64,000 nt of DNA from Hydractinia symbiolongicarpus (GCF_029227915.1 NC_079885.1:13897001-13961000); one strand, 5' to 3'. Positions 22,888 to 36,040 are shown, numbered from the stretch's first letter. Numbers and translations are program-made. Notes: generated from the letters alone by a model not told the origin.

Positions 22888-23969
22888 GACTATGACGTCC
22901 CAAGTCCTTTTCCTTGGCGCCATGGCTATAGAACACTGTCAACTACGTGCACAGCCCTATAAAGTCAGTAATATGGCCTTTTGCGGCCTAATAAAGCCTT
23001 TACACGAAAATACCGTGATTCCACCACCCTCCGCGGGATACCATTGGTCTAGTCCTTCCAGTCCCAATGGACTACAACGTCCCAAGTCGTTTTCTTTGGC
23101 ACCTTGGCGTTAGAAGACCGGCAACTGCGCGCACAGTCCTCTAAATGCTGTAACATGGCCTTTTACAGACTAATAAAGGTCTTACACGCAAATCACGTTC
23201 TTCCACGCTCCAAGCAAGGTTACCAATGGTCTAGTGTTCCCAGTCTTAATGGAATATGACGTCTCAAGTCCTTTTCCTTGGCGCTTTAGCGTTAAAACAC
23301 TTTTTACTACGTGCACAGACCTCTAAATGCTGTAATATTGCCTTTTGCAGCCAAATAAAGGCTTAACACGTCAATAACGTGGTTCCACCACCCTTCGCGG
23401 GATACCATTAGTCTAGTCCTTCCAGTCTCAATAGACTATGACGTCCCAAGTCCTTTTCCTTGGCGCCATGGCTTTAGAACACTTTTAACTCCGTGCACAG
23501 CCCTCTAAATGCTGTAACATGGCCTTTTGCAGACTAATAAAGGCTTTAAACGTAAATACTGTCGTTCCAACTGCCTGCGCAGGTTACCATAGGAGTAGTC
23601 CTTTCAGTCTCAATGGACTATGACGTCCCAAGTCCTTTTCCTTGGCGCCATGGCTATAGAACACTGTTAACTACGTGCACAGCCCTCTAAAGGCAGTAAT
23701 ATGGCCATTTGCAGCCTAATAAAGGTGTTATATGTAAATCACGTTCTTCCACGTCCCCAGCAAGGCTACCAATGGTCTAGTGTTCCCAGTCTTAATGGAA
23801 TAAGACGTCCAAAGTCCTTTTCTTTGACGCCATGGCTATAGAACACTGTCAACTACGCGCACAGTCCTTTAAATGCTGTAATATTGCCTTTTGTAGCCAA
23901 ATAAAGGCTTTACACGGAAATAACGTGGTTCCACCACCCTTCGCGGGATACCATTAGTCTAGTCCTTCC

Positions 23970-24133
23970 AGTCCCAAGTCCTTTTCCTTGGCGCCATGGC
24001 TATAGAACACTGTTAACTACGTGCACAGCCCTCTAAAGGCAGTAATATGGCCATTTGGAGCCTAATAAAGGCCTTACACGTAAATCACGTTCTTCCACGT
24101 CCCCAGCAAGGCTACCAATGGTCTAGTGTTCCC
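23970..24133. repeat. 164-bp short-monomer joint, isolated
   Basis: A single CCAGTCCCAAGTCC deletion joint at 23,970. Unlike the paired joints at the left of the window it stands alone, followed by a full b and a full c2 monomer. The span given is nominal. Confidence 0.85.
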
Positions 24134-25333
24134 AGTCTTAATGGAATAAGACGTCGAAAGTCCTTTTCTCTGACGCCATGGCTATAGAACACTGTCAACT
24201 ACGCGCACAGTCCTTTAAATGCTGTAATAATGCCTTTTGTAGCTAAATAAAGGCCTTACACGTAAACCACGTGCTTCCACGCTCCCAACCAGGCTACCAT
24301 TGGTCTAGTGTTTTCAGTCTCAATGTAATACGACGTTCCAATTCCTTTTCCTTGGCGCTTTAGCGTTAAAACACATTTAACTACGTGCACGGCCCTTTGA
24401 ACGCTGTAATATGGCCATTTGCAGCCTATTAAAGGCCTTATACGTAAATACTGTCGCTCCACCTGCCTGCGCAAGTTACCATTGGTCTAGTGTTTTCAGT
24501 CTCAATGTAATATGACGTCCCAAGTCATTTTCCTTGGCGCCAGGGCTTTAGAACACTTTTAACTCCGTGCACAGCCCTCTAAAGGCTGTAATATGGCCAT
24601 TTGCAGTTAAATAAAGGCTTTAAACGTAAACACTGCCGTTCCAACTGCCTGCGCAGGTTACCATAGGAGTAGTCCTTCCAGTCTCAATGGACTATGACGT
24701 CCCAAGTCCTTTTCCTTGGCGCCATGGCTATAGAACAATGTCAACTACGTGCACAGCCCTCTAAAGTCAGTAATATGGCCTTTTGCGGCCTAATAAAGCC
24801 TTTACACGAAAATACCGTGATTCCACCACCCTCCGCGGGATACCATTGGTCTAGTCCTTCCAGTCCCAATGGACTACAACGTCCCAAGTCGTTTTCTTTG
24901 GCACCTTGGCGTTAGAAGACCGGCAACTACGCGCACAGTCCTCTAAATGCTGTAACATGGCCTTTTACAGACTAATAAAGGTCTTACACGCAAATCACGT
25001 TCTTCCACGCCCCAAGCAAGGTTACCAATGGTCTAGTGTTCCCAGTCTTAATGGAATATGACGTCTCAAGTCCTTTTCCTTGGCGCTTTAGCGTTAAAAC
25101 ACTTTTTACTACGTGCACAGACCTCTAAATGCTGTAATATTGCCTTTTGCAGCCAAATAAAGGCTTAACACGTAAATAACGTGGTTCCACCACCCTTTGC
25201 GGGATACCATTAGTCTAGTCCTTCCAGTCTTCAATAGACTATGACGTCCCAAGTCCTTTTCCTTGGCGCCATGGCTTTAGAACACTTTTAACTCCGTGCA
25301 CAGCCCTCTAAATGCTGTAACATGGCCTTTTGC
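23974..25333. repeat. 1.36-kb block, second copy
   Basis: Second copy of 22,172-23,530. One extra T occurs at about 25,231 (AGTCTTCAATAG). The match ends where the a monomer takes a j-type GCAGTTAAATAAAGG half here and keeps GCAGACTAATAAAGG in the first copy. Confidence 0.85.
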
Positions 25334-26145
25334 AGTTAAATAAAGGCTTTAAACGTAAACACTGTCGTTCCAAATGCCTGCGCAGGTTACCATAGGAGTA
25401 GTCCTTCCAGTCTCAATGGACTATGACGTCCCAAGTCCTTTTCCTTGGCGCCATGGCTATAGAACACTGTCAACTATGTGCACAGCCCTCTAAAGTCAGT
25501 AATATGGCCTTTTGCGGCCTTATAAAGCCTCTACACGAAAATACCCTGATTCCACCACCCTCCGCGGGATACCATTGGTCTAGTCCTTCCAGTCCTAATG
25601 GACTACAACGTCCCAAGTCGTTTTTTTTGGCACCTTGGCGTTAGAAGACCGGCAACTACGCGCACAGTCCTCTAAATGCTGTAACATGGCCTTTTACAGA
25701 CTAATAAAGGTCTTACACGCAAATCACGTTCTTCCACGCCCCAAGCAAGGTTACCAATGGTCTAGTGTTCCCAGTCTTAATGGAATATGACGTCTCAAGT
25801 CCTTTTCCTTGGCGCTTTAGCGTTAAAACACTTTTTACTACGTGCACAGACCTCTAAATGCTGTAATATTGCCTTTTGCAGCCAAATAAAGGCTTAACAC
25901 GTAAATAACGTGGTTCCACCACCCTTTGCGGGATACCATTAGTCTAGTCCTTCCAGTCTCAATAGACTATGACGTCCCAAGTCCTTTTCCTTGCGCCATG
26001 GCTTTAGAACACTTTTAACTCCGTGCACAGCCCTCTAAATGCTGTAACATGGCCTTTTGCAGACTAATAAAGGCTTTAAACGTAAATACTGCCGTTCCAA
26101 CTGCCTGCGCAGGTTACCATAGGAGTAGTCCTTCCAGTCTCAATG
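24690..26145. repeat. two copies of a 4-monomer unit (729 and 727 bp)
   Basis: Monomers c-d-e-a at 24,690, 24,872, 25,054 and 25,236 repeat at 25,419, 25,601, 25,783 and 25,965. The first unit has the 1-bp insertion at about 25,231; the second has a 1-bp deletion (CCTTGCGCCATGG, about 25,992). The second unit also holds a cluster of private substitutions in 25,475-25,632. Confidence 0.85.
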
Positions 26146-26272
26146 GACTATGACGTCCCAAGTAAAGGCAGTAATATGGCCATTTGCAGCCTAATAAAGG
26201 TGTTATACGTAAATCACGTTCTTCCACGTCCCCAGCAAGGCTACCAATGGTCTAGTGTTCCCAGTCTTAATG
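26146..26272. repeat. truncated 127-bp monomer
   Basis: The monomer reads GACGTCCCAAGTAAAGGCAG across 26,155-26,172: consensus positions 19-73 (55 bp, including GGCGCCATGG and GTGCAC) are missing at the joint 26,163/26,164. It is the largest within-monomer deletion I found, and I found no second copy. The next monomer starts in register at 26,273. Confidence 0.93.
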
Positions 26273-26335
26273 GAATATGACGTCTCAAGTCCTTTTCCTT
26301 GGCGCTTTAGCGTTAAAACACTTTTTACTACGTGC

Positions 26336-28247
26336 ACAGCCCTCTAAAGTCAGTAATATGGCCTTTTGCGGCCTAATAAAGCGTTTACACGAAAATACCG
26401 TGATTCCACCACCCTCCGCGGGATACCATAGGAGTAGTCCTTCCAGTCTCAATGGACTATGACGTCCCAAGTCGTTTGGTTTGTCGCCGTGACGTTTAAA
26501 AACCCGCAAGTACGCGCACAGTCCTCTAAATGCTATAGTATGGCTTTTGTAAGTCTAAAAAAGGCCTTACGCGTAAATCACGTGCTTCCACTCTCCAAAC
26601 CAGGCTACCAATGGTGTACTTTCCGACTATCATTGAACTACGACGTCCCAATTCCTTTTCCTTGGCGCTTTAGCGTTAAAACACATTTAACTACGTGCAC
26701 GGCCCTTTGAACGCTGTAATATGGCCATTTGCAGCCTATTAAAGGCCTTATACGTAAATACTGTCGCTCCACCTGCCTGCGCAAGTTACCATTGGTCTAG
26801 TGTTTTCAGTCTCAATGTAATATGACGTCCCAAGTCATTTTCCTTGGCGCCATGGCTTTAGAACACTTTTAACTCCGTGCACAGCCCTCTAAAGGCTGTA
26901 ATATGGCCATTTGCAGTTAAATAAAGGCTTTAAACGTAAACACTGTCGTTCCAATTGCCTGCGCAGGTTACCATAGGAGTAGTCCTTTCAGTCTCAATGG
27001 ACTATGACGTCCCAAGTCCTTTTCCTTGGCGCCATGGCTATAGAACACTGTTAACTACGTGCACAGCCCTCTAAAGGCAGTAATATGGCCATTTGCAGCC
27101 TAATAAAGGCCTTACACGTAAATCACGTTCTTCCACGTCCCCAGCAAGGCTACCAATGGTCTAGTGTTCCCAGTCTTAATGGAATAAGACGTCCAAAGTC
27201 CTTTTCCTTGACGCCATGGCTATAGAACACTGTTAACTACGTGCACAGCCCTCTAAAGGCAGTAATATGGCCATTTGCAGCCTAATAAAGGCCTTACACG
27301 TAAATCACGTTCTTCCACGTCCCCAGCAAGGCTACCAATGGTCTAGTGTTCCCAGTCTTAATGGAATAAGACGTCCAAAGTCCTTTTCCTTGACGCCATG
27401 GCTATAGAACACTGTCAACTACGTGCACAGCCCTCTAAAGTCAGTAATATGGCCTTTTGCGGCCTAATAAAGCGTTTACACGAAAATACCGTGATTTCAC
27501 CACCCTCCGCGGGATACCATTGGTCTAGTCCTTCCAGTCCCAATGGACTACAACGTCCCAAGTCGTTTTCTTTGACACCTTGGCGTTAGAATACCGGCAA
27601 CTACGCGCACGGTCCTCTAAATGCTGTAACATGGCCTTTTACAGACTAATAAAGGTCTTACACGCAAATCACGTTCTTCCACGCCCCAAGCAAGGTTACC
27701 AATGGTCTAGTGTTCCCAGTCTTAATGGAATATGACGTCTCAAGTCCTTTTCCTTGGCGCTTTAGCGTTAAAACACTTTTTACTACGTGCACAGACCTCT
27801 AAATGCTGTAATATTGCCTTTTGCAGCCAAATAAAGGCTTAACACGTAATTAACGTGGTACCACCACCCTTCGCGGGATACCATTAGTCTAGTCCTTCCA
27901 GTCTCAATAGACTATGACGACCCAAGTCCTTTTCCTTGGCGCCATGGCTTTAGAACACTTTTAACTCCGTGCACAGCCCTCTAAAGGCTGTAATATGGCC
28001 ATTTGCAGCCTAATAAAGGTGTTATACGTAAATAGCGTCGTTCCACCTGCCTGCCCAGGTTACCATAGGAGTAGTCCTTCCAGTCTCAATGGACTATGAC
28101 GTCCCAAGTCCTTTTCCTTGGCGCCATGGCTTTAGAACAATGTTAACTCCGTGCACAGCCCTCTAAATGCTGTAACATGGCCTTTTGCAGACTAATAAAG
28201 GCTTTAAACGTAAATACTGTCGTTCCAACTGCCTGCGCAGGTTACCA
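26336..28247. repeat. 1.9-kb block with copies at 33.6 kb and 62.0 kb
   Basis: The left part matches 33,597 onward at offset 7,261 and the right part at offset 7,079; the 182-bp change comes from an extra b-type monomer here (about 27,010-27,370). Shared markers are TTGACACCTTGG, AGAATACCGG, CACGGTCCTC, ACGTGGTACC and CCTGCCCAGG. The left 1.1 kb also matches 61,992-63,080 at offset 35,656, sharing CGTTTGGTTTGTCG and GTGTACTTTCCGAC. Confidence 0.87.
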
Positions 28248-31200
28248 TAGGAGTAGTCCTTCCAGTCTCAATGGACTATGACGTCCCAAGTCCTTTTCAT
28301 TGGCGCCATGGCTATAGAACACTGTTAACTACGTGCACAGCCCTCTAAAGGCAGTAATATGGCCATTTGGAGCCTAATAAAGGCCTTACACGTAAATCAC
28401 GTTCTTCCACGTCCCCAGCATGGCTACCAATGGTCTAATGTTCCCAGTCTTAATGGAATAAGACGTCCAAAGTCCTTTTCTTTGACGCCATGGCTATAGA
28501 ACACTGTCAACTACGCGCACAGTCCTTTAAATGCTGTAATATTGCCTTTTGTAGCCAAATAAAGGCTTTACACGGAAATAACGTGGTTACACCACCCTTC
28601 GCGGGATACCATTAGTCTAGTCCTTCCAGTCTCAATGGACTATAACGTGCCAAGTCCTTTTCCTTGGCGTCATGGCTTTAAAACAATGTTAACTCCGTGC
28701 ACAGCCCTCTAAATGCTGTAACATGGCCTTTTGCAGACTAATAAAGGCTTTAAACGTAAATACTGTCGTTCCAACTGCCTGCGCAGTTTACCATAGGAGT
28801 AGTCCTTTCAGTCTCAATGGACTATGACGTCCCAAGTCCTTTTCCTTGGCGCCATGGCTATAGAACGCTGTTAACTACGTGCACAGCCCTCTAAAGGCAG
28901 TAATATGGCCATTTGCAGCCTAATAAAGGCCTTACACGTAAATCACGTTCTTCCACGTCCCCAGCAAGGCTACCAATGGTCTAGTGTTCCCAGTCTTAAT
29001 GGAATAAGACGTCCAAAGTCCTTTTCCTTGACGCCATGGCTATAGAACACTGTCAACTACGCGCATAGTCCTCTAAATGCTGTAATATTGCCTTTTGTAG
29101 CCAAATAAAGGCTTTACACGGAAATAACGTGGTGCCACCACCCTTCGCGGGATACCATTAGTTTAGTCCTTCCAGTCTCAATAGACTATGACGTCCCAAG
29201 TCCTTTTCCTTGGCGCCATGGCTTTAGAACACTTTTAACTCCGTGCACAGCCCTCTTAATGCTGTAACATGGCCTTTTGCAGACTAATAAAGGTATTAAA
29301 CGTAAATACTGTCGTTCCAACTGCGTGCGCAGGTTACCATAGAAGTAGTCCTTCCAGTCTCAATGGACTATGACGTCCCAAGTCCTTTTCCTTGTCGCCA
29401 TGGCTTTAGAACACTGTTAACTACGTCCACAGCTATCTAAATGCGGCATTATCGTCTTTTGCAGGCTAATAAAGCCTTTACACGAAAATACCCTGATTCC
29501 ACCACCCTCCGCGGGATACCATTGGTCTAGTCCTTCCAGTCCCAATGGACTACAACGTCCCAAGTCGTTTTCTTTGGCACCTTGGCGTTAGAAGACCGGC
29601 AACTACGCGCACAGTCCTCTAAATGCTGTAACATGGCCTTTTACAGACTAATAAAGGTCTTACACGCAAATCACGTTCTTCCACGCCCCAAGCAAGGTTA
29701 CCAATGGTCTAGTGTTCCCAGTCTTAATGGAATATGACGTCTCAAGTCCTTTTCCTTGGCGCTTTAGCGTTAAAACACTTTTTACTACGTGCACAGACCT
29801 CTAAATGCTGTAATATTGCCTTTTGCAGCCAAATAAAGGCTTAACACGTAAATAACGTGGTTCCACCACCCTTCGCGGGAGACCATTAGTTTAGTCCTTC
29901 CAGTCTCAATAGACTATGACGTCCCAAGTCCTTTTCCTTGGCGCCATGGCTTTAGAACACTTTTAACTCCGTGCACAGCCCTCTAAATGCTGTAACATGG
30001 CCTTTTGCAGACTAATAAAGGCTTTAAACGTAAATACTGTCGTTCCAACTGCCTGCGCAGGTTACCATAGGGGTAGTCCTTCCAGTCTCAATGGACTATG
30101 ACGTCCCAAGTCCTTTTTCTTGGCGCCATGGCTATAGAACACTGTTAACTACGTGCACAGCCCTCTAAAGGCAGTAATATGGCCATTTTCAGCCTAATAA
30201 AGGTGTTATACGTAAATCACGTTCTTCCACGTCCCCAGCAAGGCTACCAATGGTCTAGTGTTCCCAGTCTTAATGGAATAAGACGTCCAAAGTCCTTTTC
30301 TTTGACGCCATGGCTATAGAACACTGTCAACTACGCGCACAGTCCTTTAAATGCTGTAATATTGCCTTTTGTAGCCAAATAAAGGCTTAACACGGAAATA
30401 ACGTGGTTCCACCACCCTTCGCGGGATACCATTAGTCTAGTCCTTCCAGTCTCAATAGACTATGACGTCCCAAGTCCTTTTCCTTGGCGCCATGGCTTTA
30501 GAACACTTTTAACTCCGTGCACAGCCCTCTAAAGGTTGTAATATGGCCATTTGCAGCCTAATAAAGGTGTTATACGTAAATACTGTCGTTCCAACTGCCT
30601 GCGCAGGTTACCATAGGAGTAGTACTTCCAGTCTCAATGGACTATGACGTCCCAAGTCCTTTTCCTTGGCGCCATGGCTATAGAACACTGTTAACTACGT
30701 GCACAGCCCTCTAAAGGCAGTAATATGGCCATTTCGAGCCTAATAAAGGCCTTACACGTAAATCACGTTCTTCCACGTCCCCAGCAAGGCTACCAATGGT
30801 CTAGTGTTCCCAGTCTTAATGGAATAAGACGTCGAAAGTCCTTTTCTTTGACGCCATGGCTATAGAACACTGTCAACTACGCGCACAGTCCTTTAAATGC
30901 TGTAATATTGCCTTTTGTAGCCAAATAAAGGCCTTACACGTAAACCACGTGCTTCCACGCTCCCAACCAGGCTACCATTGGTCTAGTGTTCCCAGTCTTA
31001 ATGGAATATGACGTCTCAAGTCCTTTTCCTTGGCGCTTTAGCGTTAAAACACTTTTTACTACGTGCACAGACCTCTAAATGCTGTAATATTGCCTTTTGT
31101 AGCCAAATAAAGGCTTTACACGGAAATAACGTGGTTCCACCACCCTTCGCGGGATACCATTAGTCTAGTCCTTCCAGTCTCAATAGACTATGACGTCCCA

Positions 31201-33596
31201 AGTCCTTTTCCTTGGCGCCATGGCTTTAGAACACTTTTAACTCCGTGCACAGCCCTCTAAATGCTGTAACATGGCCTTTTGCAGACTAATAAAGGCTTTA
31301 AACGTAAATACTGTCGTTCCAACTGCCTGCGCAGGTTACCATAGGAGTAGTCCTTCCAGTCTCAATGTACTATGACGTCACAAGTCCTTTTCCTTGGCGC
31401 CATGGCTATAGAACACTGTTAACTACGTGCACAGCCCTCTAAAGGCAGTAATATGGCCATTTGCAGCCTAATAAAGGTGTTATACGTAAATCACGTTCTT
31501 CCACGTCCCCAGCAAGGCTACCAATGGTCTAGTGTTCCCAGTCTTAATGGAATAAGACGTCGAAAGTCCTTTTCTTTGACGCCATGGCTATAGAACACTG
31601 TCAACTACGCGCACAGTCCTTTAAATGCTGTAATATTGCCTTTTGTAGCCAAATAAAGGCTTTACACGGAAATAACGTGGTTCCACCACCCTTCGCGGGA
31701 TACCATTAGTCTAGTCCTTCCAGTCCCAAGTCCTTTTCCGTGGCGCCATGGCTATAGAACACTGTTAACTACGTGTACAGCCCTCTAAAGGCAGTAATAT
31801 GGCCATTTGGAGCCTAATAAAGGCCTTACACGTAAATCACGTTCTTCCACGTCCCCAGCAAGGCTACCAATGGTCTAGTGTTCCCAGTCTTAATGAAATA
31901 AGACGTCGAAAGTCCTTTTCTTTGACGCCATGGCTATAGAACACTGTCAACTACGCGCACAGTCCTTTAAATGCTGTAATATTGCCTTTTGTAGCCCAAT
32001 AAAGGCCTTACACGTAAACCACGTGCTTCCACGCTCCCAACCAGGCTACCATTGGTCTAATGTTTTCAGTCTCAATGTAATACGACGTTCCAATTCCTTT
32101 TCCTTGGCGCTTTAGCGTTAAAACACATTTAACTACGTGCACGGCCCTTTGAACGCTGTAATATGGCCATTTGCAGCCTATTAAAGGCCTTATACGTAAA
32201 TACTGTCGCTCCACCTGGCTGCGCAAGTTACCATTGGTTTAGTGTTTTCAGTCTCAATGTAATATGACGTCCCAAGTCATTTTCCTTGGCGCCATGGCTT
32301 TAGAACACTTTTAACTCCGTGCACAGCCCTCTAAAGGCTGTAATATGGCCATTTGCAGTTAAATAAAGGCTTTAAACGTAAACACTGTCGTTCCAACTGC
32401 CTGCGCAGGTTACCATAGGAGTAGTCCTTCCAGTCTCAATGGACTATGACGTCCCAAGTCCTTTTCCTTGGCGCCATGGCTATAGAACACTGTCAACTAC
32501 GTGCACAGCCCTCTAAAGTCAGTAATATGGCCTTTTGTGGCCTAATAAAGCCTTTACACGAAAATACCGTGATTCCACCACCCTCCGCGGGATACCATTG
32601 GTCTAGTCCTTCCAGTCCCAATGGACTACAACGTCCCAAGTCGTTTTCTTTGGCACCTTGGCGTTAGAAGACCGGCAACTACGCGCACAGTCCTCTAAAT
32701 GCTGTAACATGGCCTTTTACAGACTAATAAAGGTCTTACACGCAAATCACGTTCTTCCACGCCCCAAGCAAGGTTACCAATGGTCTAGTGTTCGCAGTCT
32801 TAATGGAATAAGACGTCCAAAGTCCTTTTCCTTGACGCCATGGCTATAGAACACTGTCAACTACGAGCACAGCCCTCTAAATGCTGTAACATGGCCTTTT
32901 GCAGACTAATAAAGGCTTTAAACGTAAATACTGTCGTTCCAACTGCCTGCGCAGGTTACCATAGGAGTAGTCCTTCCAGTCTCAATGGACTATGACGTCC
33001 CAAGTCCTTTTCCTTGGCGCCATGGCTATAGAACACTGTTAACTACGTGCACAGCCCTCTAAAGGCAGTAATATGGCCATTTGCAGCCTAATAAAGGTGT
33101 TATACGTAAATCACGTTCTTCCACGTCCCCAGCTAGGCTACCAATGGTCTAGTGTTCGCAGTCTTAATGGAATAAGACGTCCAAAGTCCTTTTCCTTGAC
33201 GCCATGGCTATAGAACACTGTCAACTACGCGCACAGTCCTTAAAATGCTGTAATATTGCCTTTTGTAGCCAAATAAAGGCCCTACACGTAAACCACGTGC
33301 TTCCACGCTCCCAACCAAGCTACCATTGGTCTAGTGTTTTCAGTCTCAATGTAATATGACGTCCCAAGTCATTTTCCTTGGCGCCATGGCTTTAGAACAC
33401 TTTTAACTCCGTGCACAGCCCTCTAAAGGCTGTAATATGGCCATTTGCAGTTAAATAAGGGCTTTAAACGTAAACACTGTCGTTCCAACTGCCTGCGCAG
33501 GTTTCCATAGGAGTAGTCCTTCCAGTCTCAATGGACTATGACGTCCCAAGTCCTTTTCCTTGGCGCCATGGCTATAGAACACTGTCAACTACGTGC
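28248..33596. repeat. mixed monomers, mainly a-b-c-e order, with scattered substitutions
   Basis: Regular monomers continue, with type a starts at 29,184, 29,912, 30,458 and 31,186 (steps of 728, 546 and 728 bp). Part of 28.62-29.46 kb resembles 37.34-38.72 kb: GGCGTCATGGCTTTAAAACA, AGAACGCTGTTAAC, GCGCATAGTCC and CCCTCTTAATGC are shared, with about three extra monomers in the later copy. c2-g-j appears near 31.9-32.4 kb and a c-d pair at 32.4-32.8 kb. Private single-base changes are more frequent here than in 40-58 kb. I see no non-satellite sequence. Confidence 0.8.
31722..31885. repeat. 164-bp short-monomer joint, isolated
   Basis: Last of the 14 CCAGTCCCAAGTCC joints, followed by a b monomer with private changes (TTCCGTGGCGCC, GTGTACAGCC). 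The span given is nominal. Confidence 0.85.
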
Positions 33597-35326
33597 ACAG
33601 CCCTCTAAAGTCAGTAATATGGCCTTTTGCGGCCTAATAAAGCCTTTACACGAAAATTCCGTGATTCCACCACCCTCCGCGGGATACCATAGGAGTAGTC
33701 CTTCCAGTCTCAATGGACTATGACGTCCCAAGTCGTTTTCTTTGTCGCCGTGACGTTTAAAAACCCGCAAGTACGCGCACAGTCCTCTAAATGCTATAGT
33801 ATGGCTTTTGTAAGTCTAAAAAAGGCCTTACGCGTAAATCACGCGCTTCCACTCTTTAAACAAGGCTACCAATGGTGTACCTTTCCGACTATCATTGAAC
33901 TACGACATCCCAATTCCTTTCCTTGGCGCTTTAGCGTTAAAACACATTTAACTACGTGCACGGCCCTTTGAGCGCTGTAATATGGCCATTTGCAGCCTAT
34001 TAAAGGCCTTATACGTAAATACTGTCGCTCCACCTGCCTGCGCAAGTTACCATTGGTCTAGTGTTTTCAGTCTCAATGTAATATGACGTCCCAAGTCATT
34101 TTCCTTGGCGCCATGGCTTTAGAACACTTTTAACTCCGTGCACAGCCCTCTAAAGGCTGTAATATGGCCATTTGCAGTTAAATAAAGGCTTTAAACGTAA
34201 ACACTGTCGTTCCAATTGCCTGCGCAGGTTACCATAGGAGTAGTCCTTCCAGTCTCAATGGACTATGACGTCTCAAGTCTTTTTCCTTGGCGCCATGGCT
34301 ATAGAACACTGTTAACTACGTGCACAGCCCTCTAAAGGCAGTAATATGGCTATTTGCAGCCTAATAAAGGCCTTACACGTAAATCACGTTCTTCCACGTC
34401 CCCAGCAAGGCTACCAATGGTCTAGTGTTCCCAGTCTTAATGGAATAAGACGTCCAAAGTCCTTTTCCTTGACGCCATGGCTATAGAACACTGTCAACTA
34501 CGTGCACAGCCCTCTAAAGTCAGTAATATGGCCTTTTGCCGCCTAATAAAGCGTTTACACGAAAATACCGTGATTTCACCACCCTCCGCGGGATACCATT
34601 GGTCTAGTCCTTCCAGTCCCAATGGACTACAACGTCCCAAGTCGTTTTCTTTGACACCTTGGCGTTAGAATACCGGCAACTACGCGCACGGTCCTCTAAA
34701 TGCTGTAACATGGCCTTTTACAGACTAATAAAGGTCTTACACGCAAATCACGTTCTTCCACGCCCCAAGCAAGGTTACCAATGGTCTAGTGTTCCCAGTC
34801 TTAATGGAATATGACGTCTCAAGTCCTTTTCCTTGGCGCTTTAGCGTTATAACACTTTTTACTACGTGCACAGACCTCTAAATGCTGTAATATTGCCTTT
34901 TGCAGCCAAATAAAGGCTTAACACGTAAATAACGTGGTACCACCACCCTTCGCGGGATACCATTAGTCTAGTCCTTCCAGTCTCAATAGACTATGACGTC
35001 CCAAGTCCTTTTCCTTGGCGCCATGGCTTTAGAACACTTTTAACTCCGTGCACAGCCCTCTAAATGCTGTAATATGGCCATTTGCAGCCTAATAAAGGTG
35101 TTATACGTAAATAGCGTCGTTCCACCTGCCTGCCCAGGTTACCATAGGAGTAGTCCTTCCAGTCTCAATGGACTATGACGTCCCAAGTCCTTTTCCTTGG
35201 CGCCATGGCTTTAGAACAATGTTAACTCCGTGCACAGCCCTCTAAATGCTGTAACATGGCCTTTTGCAGACTAATAAAGGCTTTAAACGTAAATACTGTC
35301 GTTCCAACTGCCTGCGCAGGTTACCA
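33597..35326. repeat. 1.7-kb block, second copy of 26.3-28.2 kb
   Basis: Same order and same markers as 26,336-28,247 but one monomer shorter. It has its own changes (CACGCGCTTCC, CTCTTTAAACAAGG, CTACGACATCC). It ends at about 35,326, where CCATCAGTCTAG replaces CCATAGGAGTAG. Confidence 0.86.
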
Positions 35327-35329
35327 TCA

Positions 35330-36040
35330 GTCTAGTCCTTCCAGTCTCAATGGACTATGACGTCCCAAGTCATTTTCCTTGGCGCCATGCCTTTAGCACA
35401 CTGTTAATTTCGTGCACGGCCCTCTAAAGGCTGTAATATGGCCATTTGCAGCCTATTAAAGGCCTTACGCGTAAATCATGTGATTCCACTCTCCAAACCA
35501 TGCTACCAATGGTGTACCTTTCCGAATATCATTGAACTACGACGTCCCAATTCCTTTTCCTTGGCGCTTTAGCGTTAAAACACATTTAACTACGTGCACG
35601 GCCCTTTGAACGCTGTAATATGGCCATTTGCAGTTAAATAAAGGCTTTAAACGTAAACACTGTCGTTCCAACTGCCTGCGCAGGTTACCATAGGAGTAGT
35701 CCTTCCAGTCTCAATGGACTATGACGTCCCAAGTCCTTTTCCTTGGCGCCATGACTATAGAACACTGTTAACTACGTGCACAGCCCTCTAAAGGCAGTAA
35801 TATGGCCATTTGCAGCCTAATAAAGGCCTTACACGTAAATCACGTTCTTCCACGTCCCCAGCAAGGCTACCAATGGTCTAGTGTTCCCAGTCTTAATGGA
35901 ATAAGACGTCCAAAGTCCTTTTCCTTGACGCCATGGCTATAGAACACTGTCAACTACGTGCACAGCCCTCTAAAGTCAGTAATATGGCCTTTTGCGGCCT
36001 AATAAAGCCTTTACACGAAAATACCGTGATTCCACCACCC
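35330..36040. repeat. 4-monomer cassette also found at 39.5-40.2 kb
   Basis: Matches about 39,518-40,228 at an offset of 4,188 bp. Both contain CGCCATGCCTTTAGCACAC, TTAATTTCGTGCACGG, AAATCATGTGATTCC, AAACCATGCTACC and CCATGACTATAG, none of which is common in the array. The first joint (CCATCAGTCTAG) is unusual and may mark the edge of a transferred piece. Confidence 0.86.

Larger units (their letters stand above)
22172..23530. repeat. 1.36-kb block, first copy (1,802-bp period)
   Basis: Matches 23,974-25,333 at an offset of 1,802 bp, which is ten monomers minus one 18-bp deletion. It includes c2-g-j-c-d-e-a. One difference is GGAGCTTAATAAAGG here against GGAGCCTAATAAAGG. Confidence 0.86.
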
